Below, piece after piece: positions 44,869 to 54,078 of a stretch of DNA of 64,000 nucleotides; the first letter of the stretch is position 1; every line of letters begins with the position of its first letter. This DNA comes from Actinomycetota bacterium (GTDB lineage Bacteria > Actinomycetota > Actinomycetes > Actinomycetales > Microbacteriaceae). The position numbers were made by a program, and so were the translations under genes. The stretch spans positions 90,970-154,969 of the forward strand of contig JAFDWK010000016.1 in the NCBI GenBank assembly GCA_018268515.1, read 5' to 3'. Under the pieces are notes generated by a model, which did no database searches, had not been told where the DNA came from, and saw nothing but the letters and a program-made list of their open reading frames with translations.

Positions 44869-45848
44869 GCGGGCGGATCCGGGCCATGATGCGGCGAGGG
44901 CGTGCGCTGCTCGCACTTCTGCTGTGCGTGCTGAGCGCCACGGGCCTCGCCGCCTGCGCCCCGGCGGATCGGAGCTGGGCCGACCGCCCGCAGGCGATCG
45001 CCGGCGGGGGAGCGACCGGCGTCTACTACGCCTACGGACAGCAGTTCGCGACGGCGCTGACCAGCCGCCTCGGCGTCCGGTTCAGCGCGCAGCAGACCAA
45101 TGGATCCGTCGACAACCTGGAGCGCGTCGGATCCGGCAGGGCGGTGCTCGGCTTCGCGCAGGGCGACGCGGTCGCGGACGCGGTGGCGGGCACGGGCGCC
45201 TTCCCCGAGGCGATCCCGGTGGTCGCCGTCGCACGACTGTACGACGAGTACGTGCACATCGTGGTCCGGGCCGGATCCGACGTGCACGACCTCGCCGATC
45301 TCGCCGGACGCGCGATCTCCCTCGGCGCGCGCGGATCGGGCGTGGAGCTCGTCGCCCGCCGCATCCTCGCAGCCGCCGACGTGGACGTCTCCTCGATGCG
45401 CAACTCCGAGCAGGGTCTGGAGGGCTCGATCGCGGCTCTGCGGAAGGGGGAGATCGACGGCTTCTTCTGGGTGGGCGGACTGCCCACGCCGGGCATCGCG
45501 ACCCTCGCGGCCGACACCCCGATCCGGCTGCTGTCCATCCCGCCGGCCGTCGTCGACGCCGTCAACGCGGCGCACGCCGGCGCCTACCGGCAGGCGGACT
45601 TCCCGATCGGCGGCTACGGCATCGACACGTCGACGGTGACCATGACCGTGCCGAACTACCTGGTCACCCGTGCGGATGCGCCGGAGGAGCTCATCCACGA
45701 CGCGACGGCCGTGCTGTTCGACGAACGGGCCACGATCGCGAAGCGCGTGCCGGCGGCGGCGCTCCTGGATCGCCGGCAGGCGATCTTCACGGCCCCGATC
45801 CCGCTGCACACGGGTGCCGTGCGGTACTACCGCGAGACGCACGACTGA
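44865..45848 (+). CDS. TAXI-family solute-binding lipoprotein
   Basis: 327 residues. Lipoprotein signal ending LSATGLAAC. The mature part has the TAXI-TRAP receptor motifs: AGGGATGVYYAYGQQFATAL, AQQTNGSVDNLERVGSGRAVLGFAQGDAVADAV, DLAGRAISLGARGSGVELVARRIL and GEIDGFFWVGGLPTPGI. TAXI receptors bind glutamate/glutamine or other carboxylates for TRAP permeases; no TRAP permease is present here. Being coupled to a two-component system, it may work as a sensing accessory rather than a transporter subunit (inference). Confidence 0.9.
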   Translation: MSGRIRAMMRRGRALLALLLCVLSATGLAACAPADRSWADRPQAIAGGGATGVYYAYGQQFATALTSRLGVRFSAQQTNGSVDNLERVGSGRAVLGFAQGDAVADAVAGTGAFPEAIPVVAVARLYDEYVHIVVRAGSDVHDLADLAGRAISLGARGSGVELVARRILAAADVDVSSMRNSEQGLEGSIAALRKGEIDGFFWVGGLPTPGIATLAADTPIRLLSIPPAVVDAVNAAHAGAYRQADFPIGGYGIDTSTVTMTVPNYLVTRADAPEELIHDATAVLFDERATIAKRVPAAALLDRRQAIFTAPIPLHTGAVRYYRETHD

Positions 45849-45884
45849 CCGACGCGCGGCGGACGCCGTCGATTCTGCACCCGC

Positions 45885-45934
45885 CTCAAGAAAGGCTCAA
45901 GGAACCACACGGCGACGCCCGCGGTGATTAGCCT
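45885..45934 (+). promoter_or_regulatory. gluA promoter with 11-bp direct repeats
   Basis: CTCAAGAAAGG (45885-45895) and CTCAAGGAACC (45896-45906) are 11-bp-spaced direct repeats, the typical OmpR/PhoB operator layout. A TAGCCT -10-like box lies at 45929-45934; the -35 window (about 45906-45911) has no TTGACA-like sequence, as in activator-dependent promoters. The gene for an OmpR-type regulator is 2.4 kb upstream. Confidence 0.5.
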
Positions 45935-46007
45935 CAGCAGGTCGGAGCCCGTACGGCTCCGTCACCGCCCGAGCCATCCGGCCATTCGATTCAACGGAGA
46001 GTCAGCC

Positions 46008-46793
46008 ATGACCGACGTCACCCCTGCCGCGCGTCCCGATCCTGCCGCAGCGCTGGGCGCCCCCCTCGTCGTCGTGCAGAACGTGCAGAAGCACTACGGC
46101 GAGTTCCAGGCGCTGACCGATATCGACCTCACCGTGCGCAAGGGCGAGGTGGTCGTCATCATCGGGCCGTCCGGATCCGGCAAGTCCACCCTCTGCCGCA
46201 CGATCAACCGCCTGGAGACCATCACCAGCGGCTCGATCACGATCGACGGCGAGAAGCTCCCCGCGGAGGGCAAGGGCCTGGCCCAGCTGCGTGCCGACGT
46301 GGGCATGGTGTTCCAGTCGTTCAACCTGTTCGCCCACCTGACGATCCTCGAGAACGTCACGCTCGGGCCGATCAAGGTGCGGGGCCTCAAGAAGGCGGAT
46401 GCCGAGAAGGAGGCGATGCAGCTCCTCGAGCGCGTCGGCGTCGCCGCTCAGGCCGCGAAGCTTCCCGCGCAGCTCAGCGGCGGGCAGCAGCAGCGCGTCG
46501 CGATCGCACGTGCCCTCGCCATGCACCCCAAGGTGATGCTCTTCGACGAGCCCACCAGTGCCCTGGACCCGGAGATGATCACCGAGGTCCTCGACGTCAT
46601 GATCGAGCTGGCCGCGAGCGGGATGACGATGATCGTCGTCACCCACGAGATGGGTTTCGCCCGCAAGGCGGCGAACCGCGTCGTGTTCATGGCCGACGGC
46701 CGGATCCTCGAGGAGGCCGAACCCGAGGAGTTCTTCACCCATCCGCGGTCCGACCGGGCCAAGGACTTCCTCTCCAAGCTCCTCACCCACTGA
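46008..46793 (+). CDS. gluA: Glutamate-type ABC transporter ATPase GluA
   Basis: 261 residues. Polar amino-acid ABC ATPase: Walker [11 protein letters not shown]-loop [17 protein letters not shown], signature [15 protein letters not shown], Walker [13 protein letters not shown], His in [12 protein letters not shown] at 46008 with ACGGAGAG upstream; the longer frame is unsupported. First gene of gluABCD. Amino-acid specificity (glutamate likely) is inferred from operon organisation. Confidence 0.92.
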   Translation: MTDVTPAARPDPAAALGAPLVVVQNVQKHYGEFQALTDIDLTVRKGEVVVIIGPSGSGKSTLCRTINRLETITSGSITIDGEKLPAEGKGLAQLRADVGMVFQSFNLFAHLTILENVTLGPIKVRGLKKADAEKEAMQLLERVGVAAQAAKLPAQLSGGQQQRVAIARALAMHPKVMLFDEPTSALDPEMITEVLDVMIELAASGMTMIVVTHEMGFARKAANRVVFMADGRILEEAEPEEFFTHPRSDRAKDFLSKLLTH

Positions 46794-46856
46794 CCTGAGC
46801 TCGATCCGAGCTCTCCGAACCCTGGCACCACAGCACCTGCACCGAAGGAGAAGCAC

Positions 46857-47765
46857 ATGCGAAAGTCACGGATCCTCACCGGCATCGGCATCGCCGCCGT
46901 CGCCCTGATCGCCCTCACCGGCTGCAACAGCGGCAGCCCCACCAGCCCCGGATCCACCGGGGAGGGGGTCGCCCCGACCAGCGACAAGCCGCTGTTCGAG
47001 GTCGCCAAGGACGTCAAGCTCACCGGCAGCCCGACATTCGACCGGATCACCAAGAACGGCAAGATCACGATCGGCGTCAAGGAGGACCAGCCCGGTCTCG
47101 GCTACAAGGACGCGACCACCGGCAAGCGCACCGGGTTCGATGTCGACATCGCCCGCTGGATCGCCGCTTCGCTCGGCTACGGCGAGGACAAGATCGAGTT
47201 CAAGGCGATCCCCTCCGCGAACCGCGAGCAGGCGATCGTCAACGGCGACGTCGACTACTACGTCGGCACCTATTCGATCACCGACAAGCGCAAGGCCGTC
47301 ATCGACTTCGCCGGCCCCTACTTCGTCACCGGACAGGGTCTGCTGGTCCGCAAGAGCGAGGACACGATCAAGAGCGAGAAGGACCTGGCGGGCAAGACCG
47401 TCTGCTCGGCGACCGGATCCACCCCGCTGCAGAACATCCAGCAGAACTTCCCCGACACGAAGGCCGTCGGCCTCGACGTCTACTCCGCCTGCGTGGAACA
47501 GCTCATCAACAAGCAGGTCGACGCGGTCACCACCGACCAGGCGATCCTGATCGGCTACGCAGCGCAGGACCCGTCCGAGCTCAAGGTCGTCGGCGAGCCG
47601 TTCACGACCGAGAAGTACGGCGTGGGCCTGACCAAGGGCGACACCGCGCTGCAGACGTTCATCAACACGATGTTCACCGACGGCGGTTCCACCTGGAAGG
47701 CGATCTTCGAGAAGAACCTGGGCGCGAGCGGCATGAAGGTCACTCAGCCCGCGATCGAGAAGTGA
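46857..47765 (+). CDS. gluB: Glutamate-type solute-binding lipoprotein GluB
   Basis: 302 residues. Lipoprotein signal with lipobox LTGC (about residue 23), a Ser/Pro/Gly linker, then a family 3 binding protein: ITIGVKEDQPGLGYKDATTGKRTGFDVDIARWIAA, VDYYVGTYSITDKRKAVIDFAGPYFVTGQGLLV, SATGSTPLQNIQ. AAGGAGAA sits before the ATG. A strong hairpin follows the stop, consistent with higher expression than the permeases. Confidence 0.92.
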   Translation: MRKSRILTGIGIAAVALIALTGCNSGSPTSPGSTGEGVAPTSDKPLFEVAKDVKLTGSPTFDRITKNGKITIGVKEDQPGLGYKDATTGKRTGFDVDIARWIAASLGYGEDKIEFKAIPSANREQAIVNGDVDYYVGTYSITDKRKAVIDFAGPYFVTGQGLLVRKSEDTIKSEKDLAGKTVCSATGSTPLQNIQQNFPDTKAVGLDVYSACVEQLINKQVDAVTTDQAILIGYAAQDPSELKVVGEPFTTEKYGVGLTKGDTALQTFINTMFTDGGSTWKAIFEKNLGASGMKVTQPAIEK

Positions 47766-47769
47766 TCCC

Positions 47770-47805
47770 GAAGCGGCCGACGGGGGCGAACCCGTCGGCC
47801 GCTTC
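47770..47805 (+). terminator. 15-bp hairpin between gluB and gluC
   Basis: GAAGCGGCCGACGGG (47770-47784), loop GGCGAA, exact complement 47791-47805, then CCTCCCCTTTT. It looks like a factor-independent terminator; lying inside the operon it would make most transcripts end after the binding-protein gene. Confidence 0.85.
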
Positions 47806-47850
47806 CCTCCCCTTTTGACCCTGAAGTCCTCGAACTCGAAGGAGAGATGC

Positions 47851-48507
47851 GTGGACGCACTCCTGGGCAACCTCGACCTGTGGGGCAACGCGACCCTGAA
47901 CACGGTCCTGCTCTTCCTCGGCGGCGGCGCGCTGGCGCTCGTGCTGGGCACCATCGTCGGCGCCATGCGGGTCTCGCCCGTGCCGATCGCCCGCGGCGTC
48001 GGCGCGGCGTACGTGAACCTGATCCGCAACACCCCGCTCACCCTGGTGTTCTTCTTCTTCGTGTTCGGCTACCCGAAGCTCGACCTGCCGGACATCCCGT
48101 ACATGTGGCTCGCGATCCTCGCACTCGGCATCTACACCGCCACCTACGTCGCCGAGGTGCTGCGCGCCGGCATCAACACGGTGCCGGTGGGGCAGGCGGA
48201 GGCCGCCCGCGCGATCGGGCTGTCGTTCGGTCAGGTGATGGCGCTCGTCGTCATGCCGCAGGCGTTCCGCTCGGTGGTGCCGCCCATGATGAGCGTGTTC
48301 ATCGCGCTGCTGAAGAACACCACCGTCGCCGCCGGATTCTCGATCGTCGAGCTCGCCGCGCTCCGGGCCGAGGTCGCCGACTCCTACAACCGGCCCGGCA
48401 CCGTCATGGAGATCCTGCTCTGGGTCGCCGTCATCTTCATCGTGCTGGTGTTCCTGCTGAGCCTTGTGCAACGGCACTTCGAGAAGAAGTGGAGGATCGT
48501 CCGATGA
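47851..48507 (+). CDS. gluC: Glutamate-type ABC permease GluC
   Basis: 218 residues from GTG at 47851 (GAAGGAGAG 7 nt upstream); the open frame from 47815 is less likely. Five hydrophobic segments. NLIRNTPLTLVFFFFVFGYP and the EAA loop RAIGLSFGQVMALVVMPQAFRSVVPPMMSVFIALLKNT are typical His/Glu permeases. Dimer partner of GluD. Overlaps gluD by 4 nt. Confidence 0.92.
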   Translation: MDALLGNLDLWGNATLNTVLLFLGGGALALVLGTIVGAMRVSPVPIARGVGAAYVNLIRNTPLTLVFFFFVFGYPKLDLPDIPYMWLAILALGIYTATYVAEVLRAGINTVPVGQAEAARAIGLSFGQVMALVVMPQAFRSVVPPMMSVFIALLKNTTVAAGFSIVELAALRAEVADSYNRPGTVMEILLWVAVIFIVLVFLLSLVQRHFEKKWRIVR

Positions 48508-49427
48508 GCGGCGCATCCGTTCTCTACGACGTCCCCGGCCCCCGGGCGGTCCGCCGGAACCTCATCCTCGGCGTCGTGACCGTTCTGGTCGTGCTCGCGG
48601 TGATCGGCTTCGTCGTCTACCGCTTCGCCGTGACCGGGCAGTTCGACGCCTCGCGCTGGAACCTGTTCACCTACACCCTCGTGTGGCAGGGGATGGCGCA
48701 GGCGCTGTGGGCCACGGTCAGCGCCTTCCTCGCCGCCGCGGTCGGCAGCCTCGTCCTCGGCTTCGTGCTCGCGATCGGCCGTGTCTCCGAGCACGCCTGG
48801 GTGCGGGTGCCGGTGACCGTGGTCATCGAGCTGCTGCGCGCGGTGCCGGTGCTGGTGATGATGATGATCTTCTACTACGGCATCAACTCCATCCCGGGCT
48901 CCACGTTCCGGATGACGCCGTATGTCGCGGTCGTGATCGGACTCGTGCTCTACAACGGATCCGTGCTCGCGGAGGCGCTGCGCGCCGGCATCGAGGCGCT
49001 GCCGAAGGGGCAGAAGGAGGCCGGCTACGCGATCGGGCTCCGCAAATCCGGCGTGATGGCGTTCATCCTGCTGCCGCAGGCCCTGCGGGCCATGCTGCCG
49101 ATCATCGTGTCCCAGCTCGTGGTCACCTTGAAGGACACCGCGCTCGGCTTCATCATCACCTACCCCGAGCTGATCTACTACGCCAAGTACCTGAGCGGTC
49201 AGCCGGGCCGCCCGCTGCTGCAGGCCGGCCTCATCGTCGCGGTCATCTACATCTCGATGTGCCTGATCCTGTCCGGGGTCGCGAAGTGGCTCGAGGTGCG
49301 CACCCGGCGCTCGCCGAAGGTGCAGACCGGGCACGGCGGCAATGCCGCGGCGGACGACGAGGCGACGCTCACTGAGGCCATCGCACTGCAGCGCGGAATG
49401 GGCAAGCGCGACAGCACGAGCTTCTGA
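48504..49427 (+). CDS. gluD: Glutamate-type ABC permease GluD
   Basis: 307 residues. N-terminal helix (LILGVVTVLVVLAVIGFVVY), then the permease core: VTVVIELLRAVPVLVMMMIFYYG and EAA loop YAIGLRKSGVMAFILLPQALRAMLPIIVSQLVVTLKDTALG. Hydrophilic C-terminal tail of ~45 residues (EVRTRRSPKVQTGHGGNAAADDE), longer than in GluC. Last gene of the operon. Confidence 0.92.
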   Translation: MSGASVLYDVPGPRAVRRNLILGVVTVLVVLAVIGFVVYRFAVTGQFDASRWNLFTYTLVWQGMAQALWATVSAFLAAAVGSLVLGFVLAIGRVSEHAWVRVPVTVVIELLRAVPVLVMMMIFYYGINSIPGSTFRMTPYVAVVIGLVLYNGSVLAEALRAGIEALPKGQKEAGYAIGLRKSGVMAFILLPQALRAMLPIIVSQLVVTLKDTALGFIITYPELIYYAKYLSGQPGRPLLQAGLIVAVIYISMCLILSGVAKWLEVRTRRSPKVQTGHGGNAAADDEATLTEAIALQRGMGKRDSTSF

Positions 49428-49478
49428 AGGCTCCGGCGCGCTCAGAGGGGGCTGAGCGCGCCGGTAGACTCGGTTCTC

Positions 49479-50531
49479 GTGTCCGACAATGCACAGAACA
49501 CATCCGAGATCACGCCCGAGGCGGTGGAGACCGCGGTCGAGGCTGCGCTCGCCGCGATCGGATCCGCGGCCGACACCGCCCAGCTGAAGGCCGCACGCGC
49601 GGCGCACGTCGCGGAGGGATCGCCGCTCGCGATCCTGAACGCCTCGATGCGCAAGGTCGCCCCCGAGCACAAGGCCGCCTTCGGCAAGCTCATCGGCCAG
49701 GGCCGCGGGCGCGTCACGCAGGCGCTCGCCGCGAAGGAGGCGGAGCTGGCCGAGGCCGAGACCGCCGCGCGGCTCGAGGCCGAGCGGGTCGACATCACCG
49801 CGGTCGCGTCGCGCAGCCGCGTCGGCGCGCGGCATCCGCTCACGCTGCTGCAGGAGCAGATCTGCGATGTCTTCGTCGGCATGGGCTGGGAGATCGCCGA
49901 GGGACCCGAGCTCGAGCACGAGTGGTTCAACTTCGACGCCCTGAACATCGACGTCGATCACCCCGCGCGTCAGGAGCAGGACACGTTCTACGTGGATCCC
50001 CCCTCCCGACACCTGGTGATGCGCACGCACACCAGCCCGGTGCAGGTGCGCTCGATGCTCGACCGCGAGGTGCCGATCTACGTGCTCTGCCCCGGCCGGG
50101 TGTACCGCACCGACGAGTTCGATGCCACCCACCTGCCGGTGTTCACCCAGTTCGAGGGCCTCGTGATCGACAAGGGCATCTCGATGGCGCACCTCAAGGG
50201 CACGCTCGACCACGTCGCGCGCCAGCTCTTCGGCCCGGAGGCGAAGACCCGCTTCCGCACGAACTTCTTCCCCTTCACGGAGCCCTCCGCCGAGCTCGAC
50301 CTCTGGCACCCGACCTTCAAGGGCGGCGCACGCTGGATCGAGTGGGGCGGCTGCGGCATGGTCAACCCCAACGTGCTGCGCGCGGCGGGGATCGACCCCG
50401 AGGTGTACAGCGGCTTCGCCTTCGGCATGGGCGTCGAGCGCGCGCTCATGTTCCGCAGCGACGTGCAGGACATGCGCGACATGGCCGAGGGCGATGTCCG
50501 TTTCAGCGAGCAGTTCGGGATGGTGGTGTGA
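49479..50531 (+). CDS. pheS: Phenylalanine-tRNA ligase alpha subunit
   Basis: 350 residues, GTG start at 49479, 9 nt after TAGACT (49465-49470). N-terminal coiled-coil (about 15-100), then the class II catalytic core: HPLTLLQEQICDVFVGMGWEIAEGPE, motif 2 LCPGRVYRTDEFDATHLPVFTQFEG, FFPFTEPSAELD, and motif 3 GFAFGMGVERALMFR. Stop overlaps pheT start by 1 nt. Confidence 0.96.
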   Translation: MSDNAQNTSEITPEAVETAVEAALAAIGSAADTAQLKAARAAHVAEGSPLAILNASMRKVAPEHKAAFGKLIGQGRGRVTQALAAKEAELAEAETAARLEAERVDITAVASRSRVGARHPLTLLQEQICDVFVGMGWEIAEGPELEHEWFNFDALNIDVDHPARQEQDTFYVDPPSRHLVMRTHTSPVQVRSMLDREVPIYVLCPGRVYRTDEFDATHLPVFTQFEGLVIDKGISMAHLKGTLDHVARQLFGPEAKTRFRTNFFPFTEPSAELDLWHPTFKGGARWIEWGGCGMVNPNVLRAAGIDPEVYSGFAFGMGVERALMFRSDVQDMRDMAEGDVRFSEQFGMVV

Positions 50532-53044
50532 TGCGCGTCCCGCTTTCGTGGCTGCGTGAGTACGTGGATGTGGCCGAGACGGCCACGCCCGACGACGTCT
50601 TCGCGGCGCTCGTCTCCGTGGGCTTCGAGGAGGAGGAGCTGCACGGCTTCGACATCTCGGGTCCGGTCGTGGTCGGACAGGTTCTCTCCTTCGAGGAGGA
50701 GCCCCAGTCCAACGGCAAGACGATCCGCTGGTGCCAGGTCGACGTCGGCGAGGCCGAGCCCCGCGGGATCGTCTGCGGTGCGAGCAACTTCGCCGCAGGG
50801 GACAAGGTCGTGGTGACCCTGCCCGGCGCGGTGCTGCCCGGGCCGTTCCCGATCGCCGCGCGCAAGACCTACGGGCACGTGTCCGACGGCATGATCGCCT
50901 CGGCCCGTGAGCTGGGCCTCGGCGACGAGCACAACGGGATCCTGATCCTCTCCGAGCTCGGCATCGACGCCCCCGTCGGCACCGACGCGATCGCGCTGCT
51001 GGGCCTGGACGACGTCGCGGTCGAGGTGAACGTCACGCCCGACCGCGGCTACGCGTTCTCGCTCCGCGGCATCGCCCGCGAGTACGCGCACGCGACGGGG
51101 GCGGTCTTCCGCGACCCCGCCGATCGCGACTTCGCCGAGCTGCAGCCCGGTACCGGCCGTACCGCCGTGGTCGAGGACGCGGCCCCCATCCGGGGCGCTG
51201 CCGGGGCGACCGAGTTCGTCACCCGCGTGGTGCGCGACGTGGATCCGTCCCGTCCCACCCCGCCCTGGATGATCGCGCGCCTCACGCTCGCGGGCATGCG
51301 CTCGCTCGGCGTGCTCATCGACATCACGAACTACGTGATGCTCGAGCTCGGCAACCCCGTGCACGGCTACGACCTGGACAAGCTCGACGGGAACATCGTG
51401 ATCCGCCGCGCCGCGCAGGGCGAGAAGATGGTCACCCTCGACGGCCAGGAGCGGATCCTGCACGCCGAGGACCTCCTCATCACCGACGGATCGGGCCCCA
51501 TCGGGCTCGCCGGCGTCATGGGCGGCGGCACGACCGAGATGAGCGGGACCACGCGCAACGTGCTGATCGAGGCGGCGACCTTCGACCCGATCACGATCGC
51601 GCGCTCCGCCCGCCGGCACAAGCTGCCCAGCGAGGCGTCCAAGCGCTTCGAGCGCGGCGTCGATCCGCTCATCCCGTTCGCGGCCGCGCGTCGCGTCGCC
51701 GACCTCATGGTCGACCTCGCCGGCGGCACGCTCACCGAGGAGGGCGGCGCGCTGTTCGCCGAGGTCTTCATCTCGGGCATCGACCTGCCGGCCGGCTTCG
51801 TGCAGGGGCTCATCGGCGTCGACTACACCGACGACGAGGTGACGGGCGCGCTCGAGACGATCGGCGCCGAGGCGACCACTGTGGACGGCGGCTGGACTGT
51901 GATCCCGCCGAGCTGGCGCCCCGACCTCACCGACAAGTGGTCGCTGGCCGAAGAGGTCGCGCGCATCCACGGCCTGGACCGGATCCCGTCCGTGCTGCCG
52001 ACCCCGCCGTCCGGCCGCGGCCTCACCGACCTGCAGCAGGGCCGGCGTCGCGTCGCGAACGCCCTCGCCGCCGCAGGGGTCGTGGAGACCCCGGCGTTCC
52101 CGTTCACCACGCAGGAGCAGAACGACCTGCACGGCTCGGCCTCGGGCCAGAGCCTCCCCGGCGTGCGCCTGGCGAACCCGCTCGACGGGCAGGCGCCGTA
52201 CCTGCGCCGTTCGCTGCTCCCCGGCCTGCTGCGGATCGCGCACCGCAACATCGCGCGCGGCCTCGTGGATCTCGCGATCTTCGAGACCGGCGTCGTGTTC
52301 CTGCCCGAACCCGGCGTCGTCTACGGCACCGACGAGGTGCCGCCGCTCGGCGTCAAGCCCTCGGACGAGACGCTCGCGGCCCTCGACGCCTCGATCCCGC
52401 CGCAGGCCCGTCTCGTCGCGGCGCTGTTCACCGGTCACGTCACCCCCCGCCAGCCGGGACGGGCGGCCGAGGAGTACGGCCTCAGCGAGGCGCTCGATGC
52501 GGTGCGCGTGATCGCGGATGCCGCCGGCGTCGAGATCGATGTCGTGCAGGGCAGCCGCACCGCGCTGCACCCGGGACGCACCGGCGTGCTGCAGGTGCGC
52601 GATGCCGCAGGCTCCGCGATCGAGGTCGGCTACGTCGGCGAGCTGCACCCGCAGGTCTCGGCCGACGCCGACCTGCCCGGACGCGCGGTGGTGCTCGAGC
52701 TCGACCTGGACGGCGTCCTGGCACTCGCGGGGGATCGCGTGGTCGCAGCGTCGCTGTCGACCTACCCCGCCGCGACGCAGGACGTGTCGCTCGTGGTCGA
52801 TGCCGGGATCCCCGCCGCAGAGGTGAGTGCGGCCCTGTCCGAGGGCGCGGGCGCGCTCCTCGAGTCGGTCCGCCTCGTCGACGACTACCGCGGCGAGGGC
52901 GTTGCGGACGGCTCCAAGAGCCTGAGCTTCGCGCTGCGCTTCCGTGCCGACGACCGCACGCTGACCGCCGCCGAGGCGACCGAGGCGAAGCTCGCGGGCG
53001 TGGCGGTGACGACCGAGCGGTTCGGGGCCCGGATCCGCGACTGA
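50531..53044 (+). CDS. pheT: Phenylalanine-tRNA ligase beta subunit
   Basis: 837 residues. MRVPLSWLREYVD, tRNA-binding EMAP domain (about 45-150: VVVGQVLSFEE), B3/B4 editing domain (about 225-400), B5 and catalytic-like core (WRPDLTDKWSLAEEVARIHGLDRIPS), and C-terminal FDX-ACB anticodon domain (STYPAATQDVSLVVDAGIPAAEVSAAL ... SLSFALRFRADDRTLTAAEA). Forms the alpha2beta2 enzyme with PheS. Confidence 0.96.
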   Translation: MRVPLSWLREYVDVAETATPDDVFAALVSVGFEEEELHGFDISGPVVVGQVLSFEEEPQSNGKTIRWCQVDVGEAEPRGIVCGASNFAAGDKVVVTLPGAVLPGPFPIAARKTYGHVSDGMIASARELGLGDEHNGILILSELGIDAPVGTDAIALLGLDDVAVEVNVTPDRGYAFSLRGIAREYAHATGAVFRDPADRDFAELQPGTGRTAVVEDAAPIRGAAGATEFVTRVVRDVDPSRPTPPWMIARLTLAGMRSLGVLIDITNYVMLELGNPVHGYDLDKLDGNIVIRRAAQGEKMVTLDGQERILHAEDLLITDGSGPIGLAGVMGGGTTEMSGTTRNVLIEAATFDPITIARSARRHKLPSEASKRFERGVDPLIPFAAARRVADLMVDLAGGTLTEEGGALFAEVFISGIDLPAGFVQGLIGVDYTDDEVTGALETIGAEATTVDGGWTVIPPSWRPDLTDKWSLAEEVARIHGLDRIPSVLPTPPSGRGLTDLQQGRRRVANALAAAGVVETPAFPFTTQEQNDLHGSASGQSLPGVRLANPLDGQAPYLRRSLLPGLLRIAHRNIARGLVDLAIFETGVVFLPEPGVVYGTDEVPPLGVKPSDETLAALDASIPPQARLVAALFTGHVTPRQPGRAAEEYGLSEALDAVRVIADAAGVEIDVVQGSRTALHPGRTGVLQVRDAAGSAIEVGYVGELHPQVSADADLPGRAVVLELDLDGVLALAGDRVVAASLSTYPAATQDVSLVVDAGIPAAEVSAALSEGAGALLESVRLVDDYRGEGVADGSKSLSFALRFRADDRTLTAAEATEAKLAGVAVTTERFGARIRD

Positions 53045-53137
53045 GACGCTGAACGGATCCCGTCGGGATCCGCCTCATCCGACATCGAGACGCCTCGGCC
53101 CGCCATGGACCGGGGCGTCTCGCTAGACTGGCCCGCA

Positions 53138-53216
53138 GTGACACGGGGTGCCGCATCCGCGGCTGAGAACACACCCGTCGAACCTGATCTAGGTCGTACT
53201 AGCGAAGGGATGTCGC
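53138..53216 (+). promoter_or_regulatory. TPP riboswitch (THI element)
   Basis: Contains the conserved THI-box blocks: CACGGGGTGCC, GGCTGAGA, ACCCGTCGAACCTGATC and TACTAGCGAAGGGA. P1 is GTGACA (53138-53143) with TGTCGC (53211-53216). The thiM ribosome binding site AAGGGA (53205-53210) lies in the aptamer just before P1's 3' strand, and the ATG is 2 nt beyond, so TPP binding should block translation. TAGACT -10 box at 53124-53129. Confidence 0.95.
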
Positions 53217-53217
53217 G

Positions 53218-54078
53218 ATGAGCGCGCGTCTGGAAACATCGTCCGAGTCCGTGTTGGGATCCGCCGCAGACCTTCTCACCCGGCTGCGGGCGGAGCCCCC
53301 GCTCGTGTACTGCATCACGAACGCGGTGGTCACCGGGTTCACCGCCAACGTGCTGCTGGCGCTGGGGGCCGCCCCCGCGATGGTGGACATCACGGGCGAG
53401 GCCGGCATGTTCGCCGCCCTCTCCTCCGGGCTGCTGGTGAACCTCGGAACCCCCACACCCGAACAGCGCGCCGCGAGCCTCGAGGCCGTCGGCGGGGCCC
53501 GCACCGCCGGCACCCCGTGGGTGCTCGACCCCGTCGCCGTCGGCGCGCTGCCGGTGCGCACGGCGCTCGCGCAGGATCTGCTCGCGCTGCGCCCCACGGT
53601 CATCCGCGGCAACGCCTCCGAGATCCTCGCGCTCGCCGGACGCAGCCAGGGCGGACGCGGCGTGGATGCGCTGGACGCCACAGAGGCCGCGGCCGATGCC
53701 GCCCGCGAGCTGGCCCGCAGCACCGGGGGAGCGGTGGCCGTTTCGGGGCCCGTCGACCTCCTCGTCGACGCCGACCACGAGATCCGCATCGCGAACGGCC
53801 ACGTCCTGCTCACACGTGTCACGGGCGGCGGATGCGCGCTCGGCGCGGTGATGGCCGCGTTCCTCGGCGCCGCCCGACGGAGCGGGGACAGCCCGCTCCT
53901 CGCCGCGTCCGCCGCCACGCTCGTCTACACCGTCGCCGCCGAGGACGCCGCGGCACGGTCGGAAGGCCCGGGTTCCTTCGCCGTCGCTCTGCTCGACGCC
54001 CTCGACGCGATCCGGCCGGAGACCCTTGCGGCACGGGCCAGGGTCACCACGGCCGCGGCGACGGGCGTCGCGGCATGA
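53218..54078 (+). CDS. thiM: Hydroxyethylthiazole kinase
   Basis: 286 residues. Phosphorylates the thiazole alcohol (salvage). [27 protein letters not shown] at the N-terminus, [38 protein letters not shown] and [17 protein letters not shown] with the catalytic Cys. Start ATG 53218, directly controlled by the riboswitch. Overlaps the next gene by 4 nt. Confidence 0.95.
   Translation: MSARLETSSESVLGSAADLLTRLRAEPPLVYCITNAVVTGFTANVLLALGAAPAMVDITGEAGMFAALSSGLLVNLGTPTPEQRAASLEAVGGARTAGTPWVLDPVAVGALPVRTALAQDLLALRPTVIRGNASEILALAGRSQGGRGVDALDATEAAADAARELARSTGGAVAVSGPVDLLVDADHEIRIANGHVLLTRVTGGGCALGAVMAAFLGAARRSGDSPLLAASAATLVYTVAAEDAAARSEGPGSFAVALLDALDAIRPETLAARARVTTAAATGVAA

Noticed and set aside
42430-44916. 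828-codon minus-strand frame over the two-component genes
   Set aside because: Antisense shadow of the methyltransferase, regulator and kinase genes; sequence is His/Arg/Asp-rich noise.
50078-52648. 856-codon minus-strand frame over pheST
   Set aside because: Antisense shadow of two essential genes with intact motifs.
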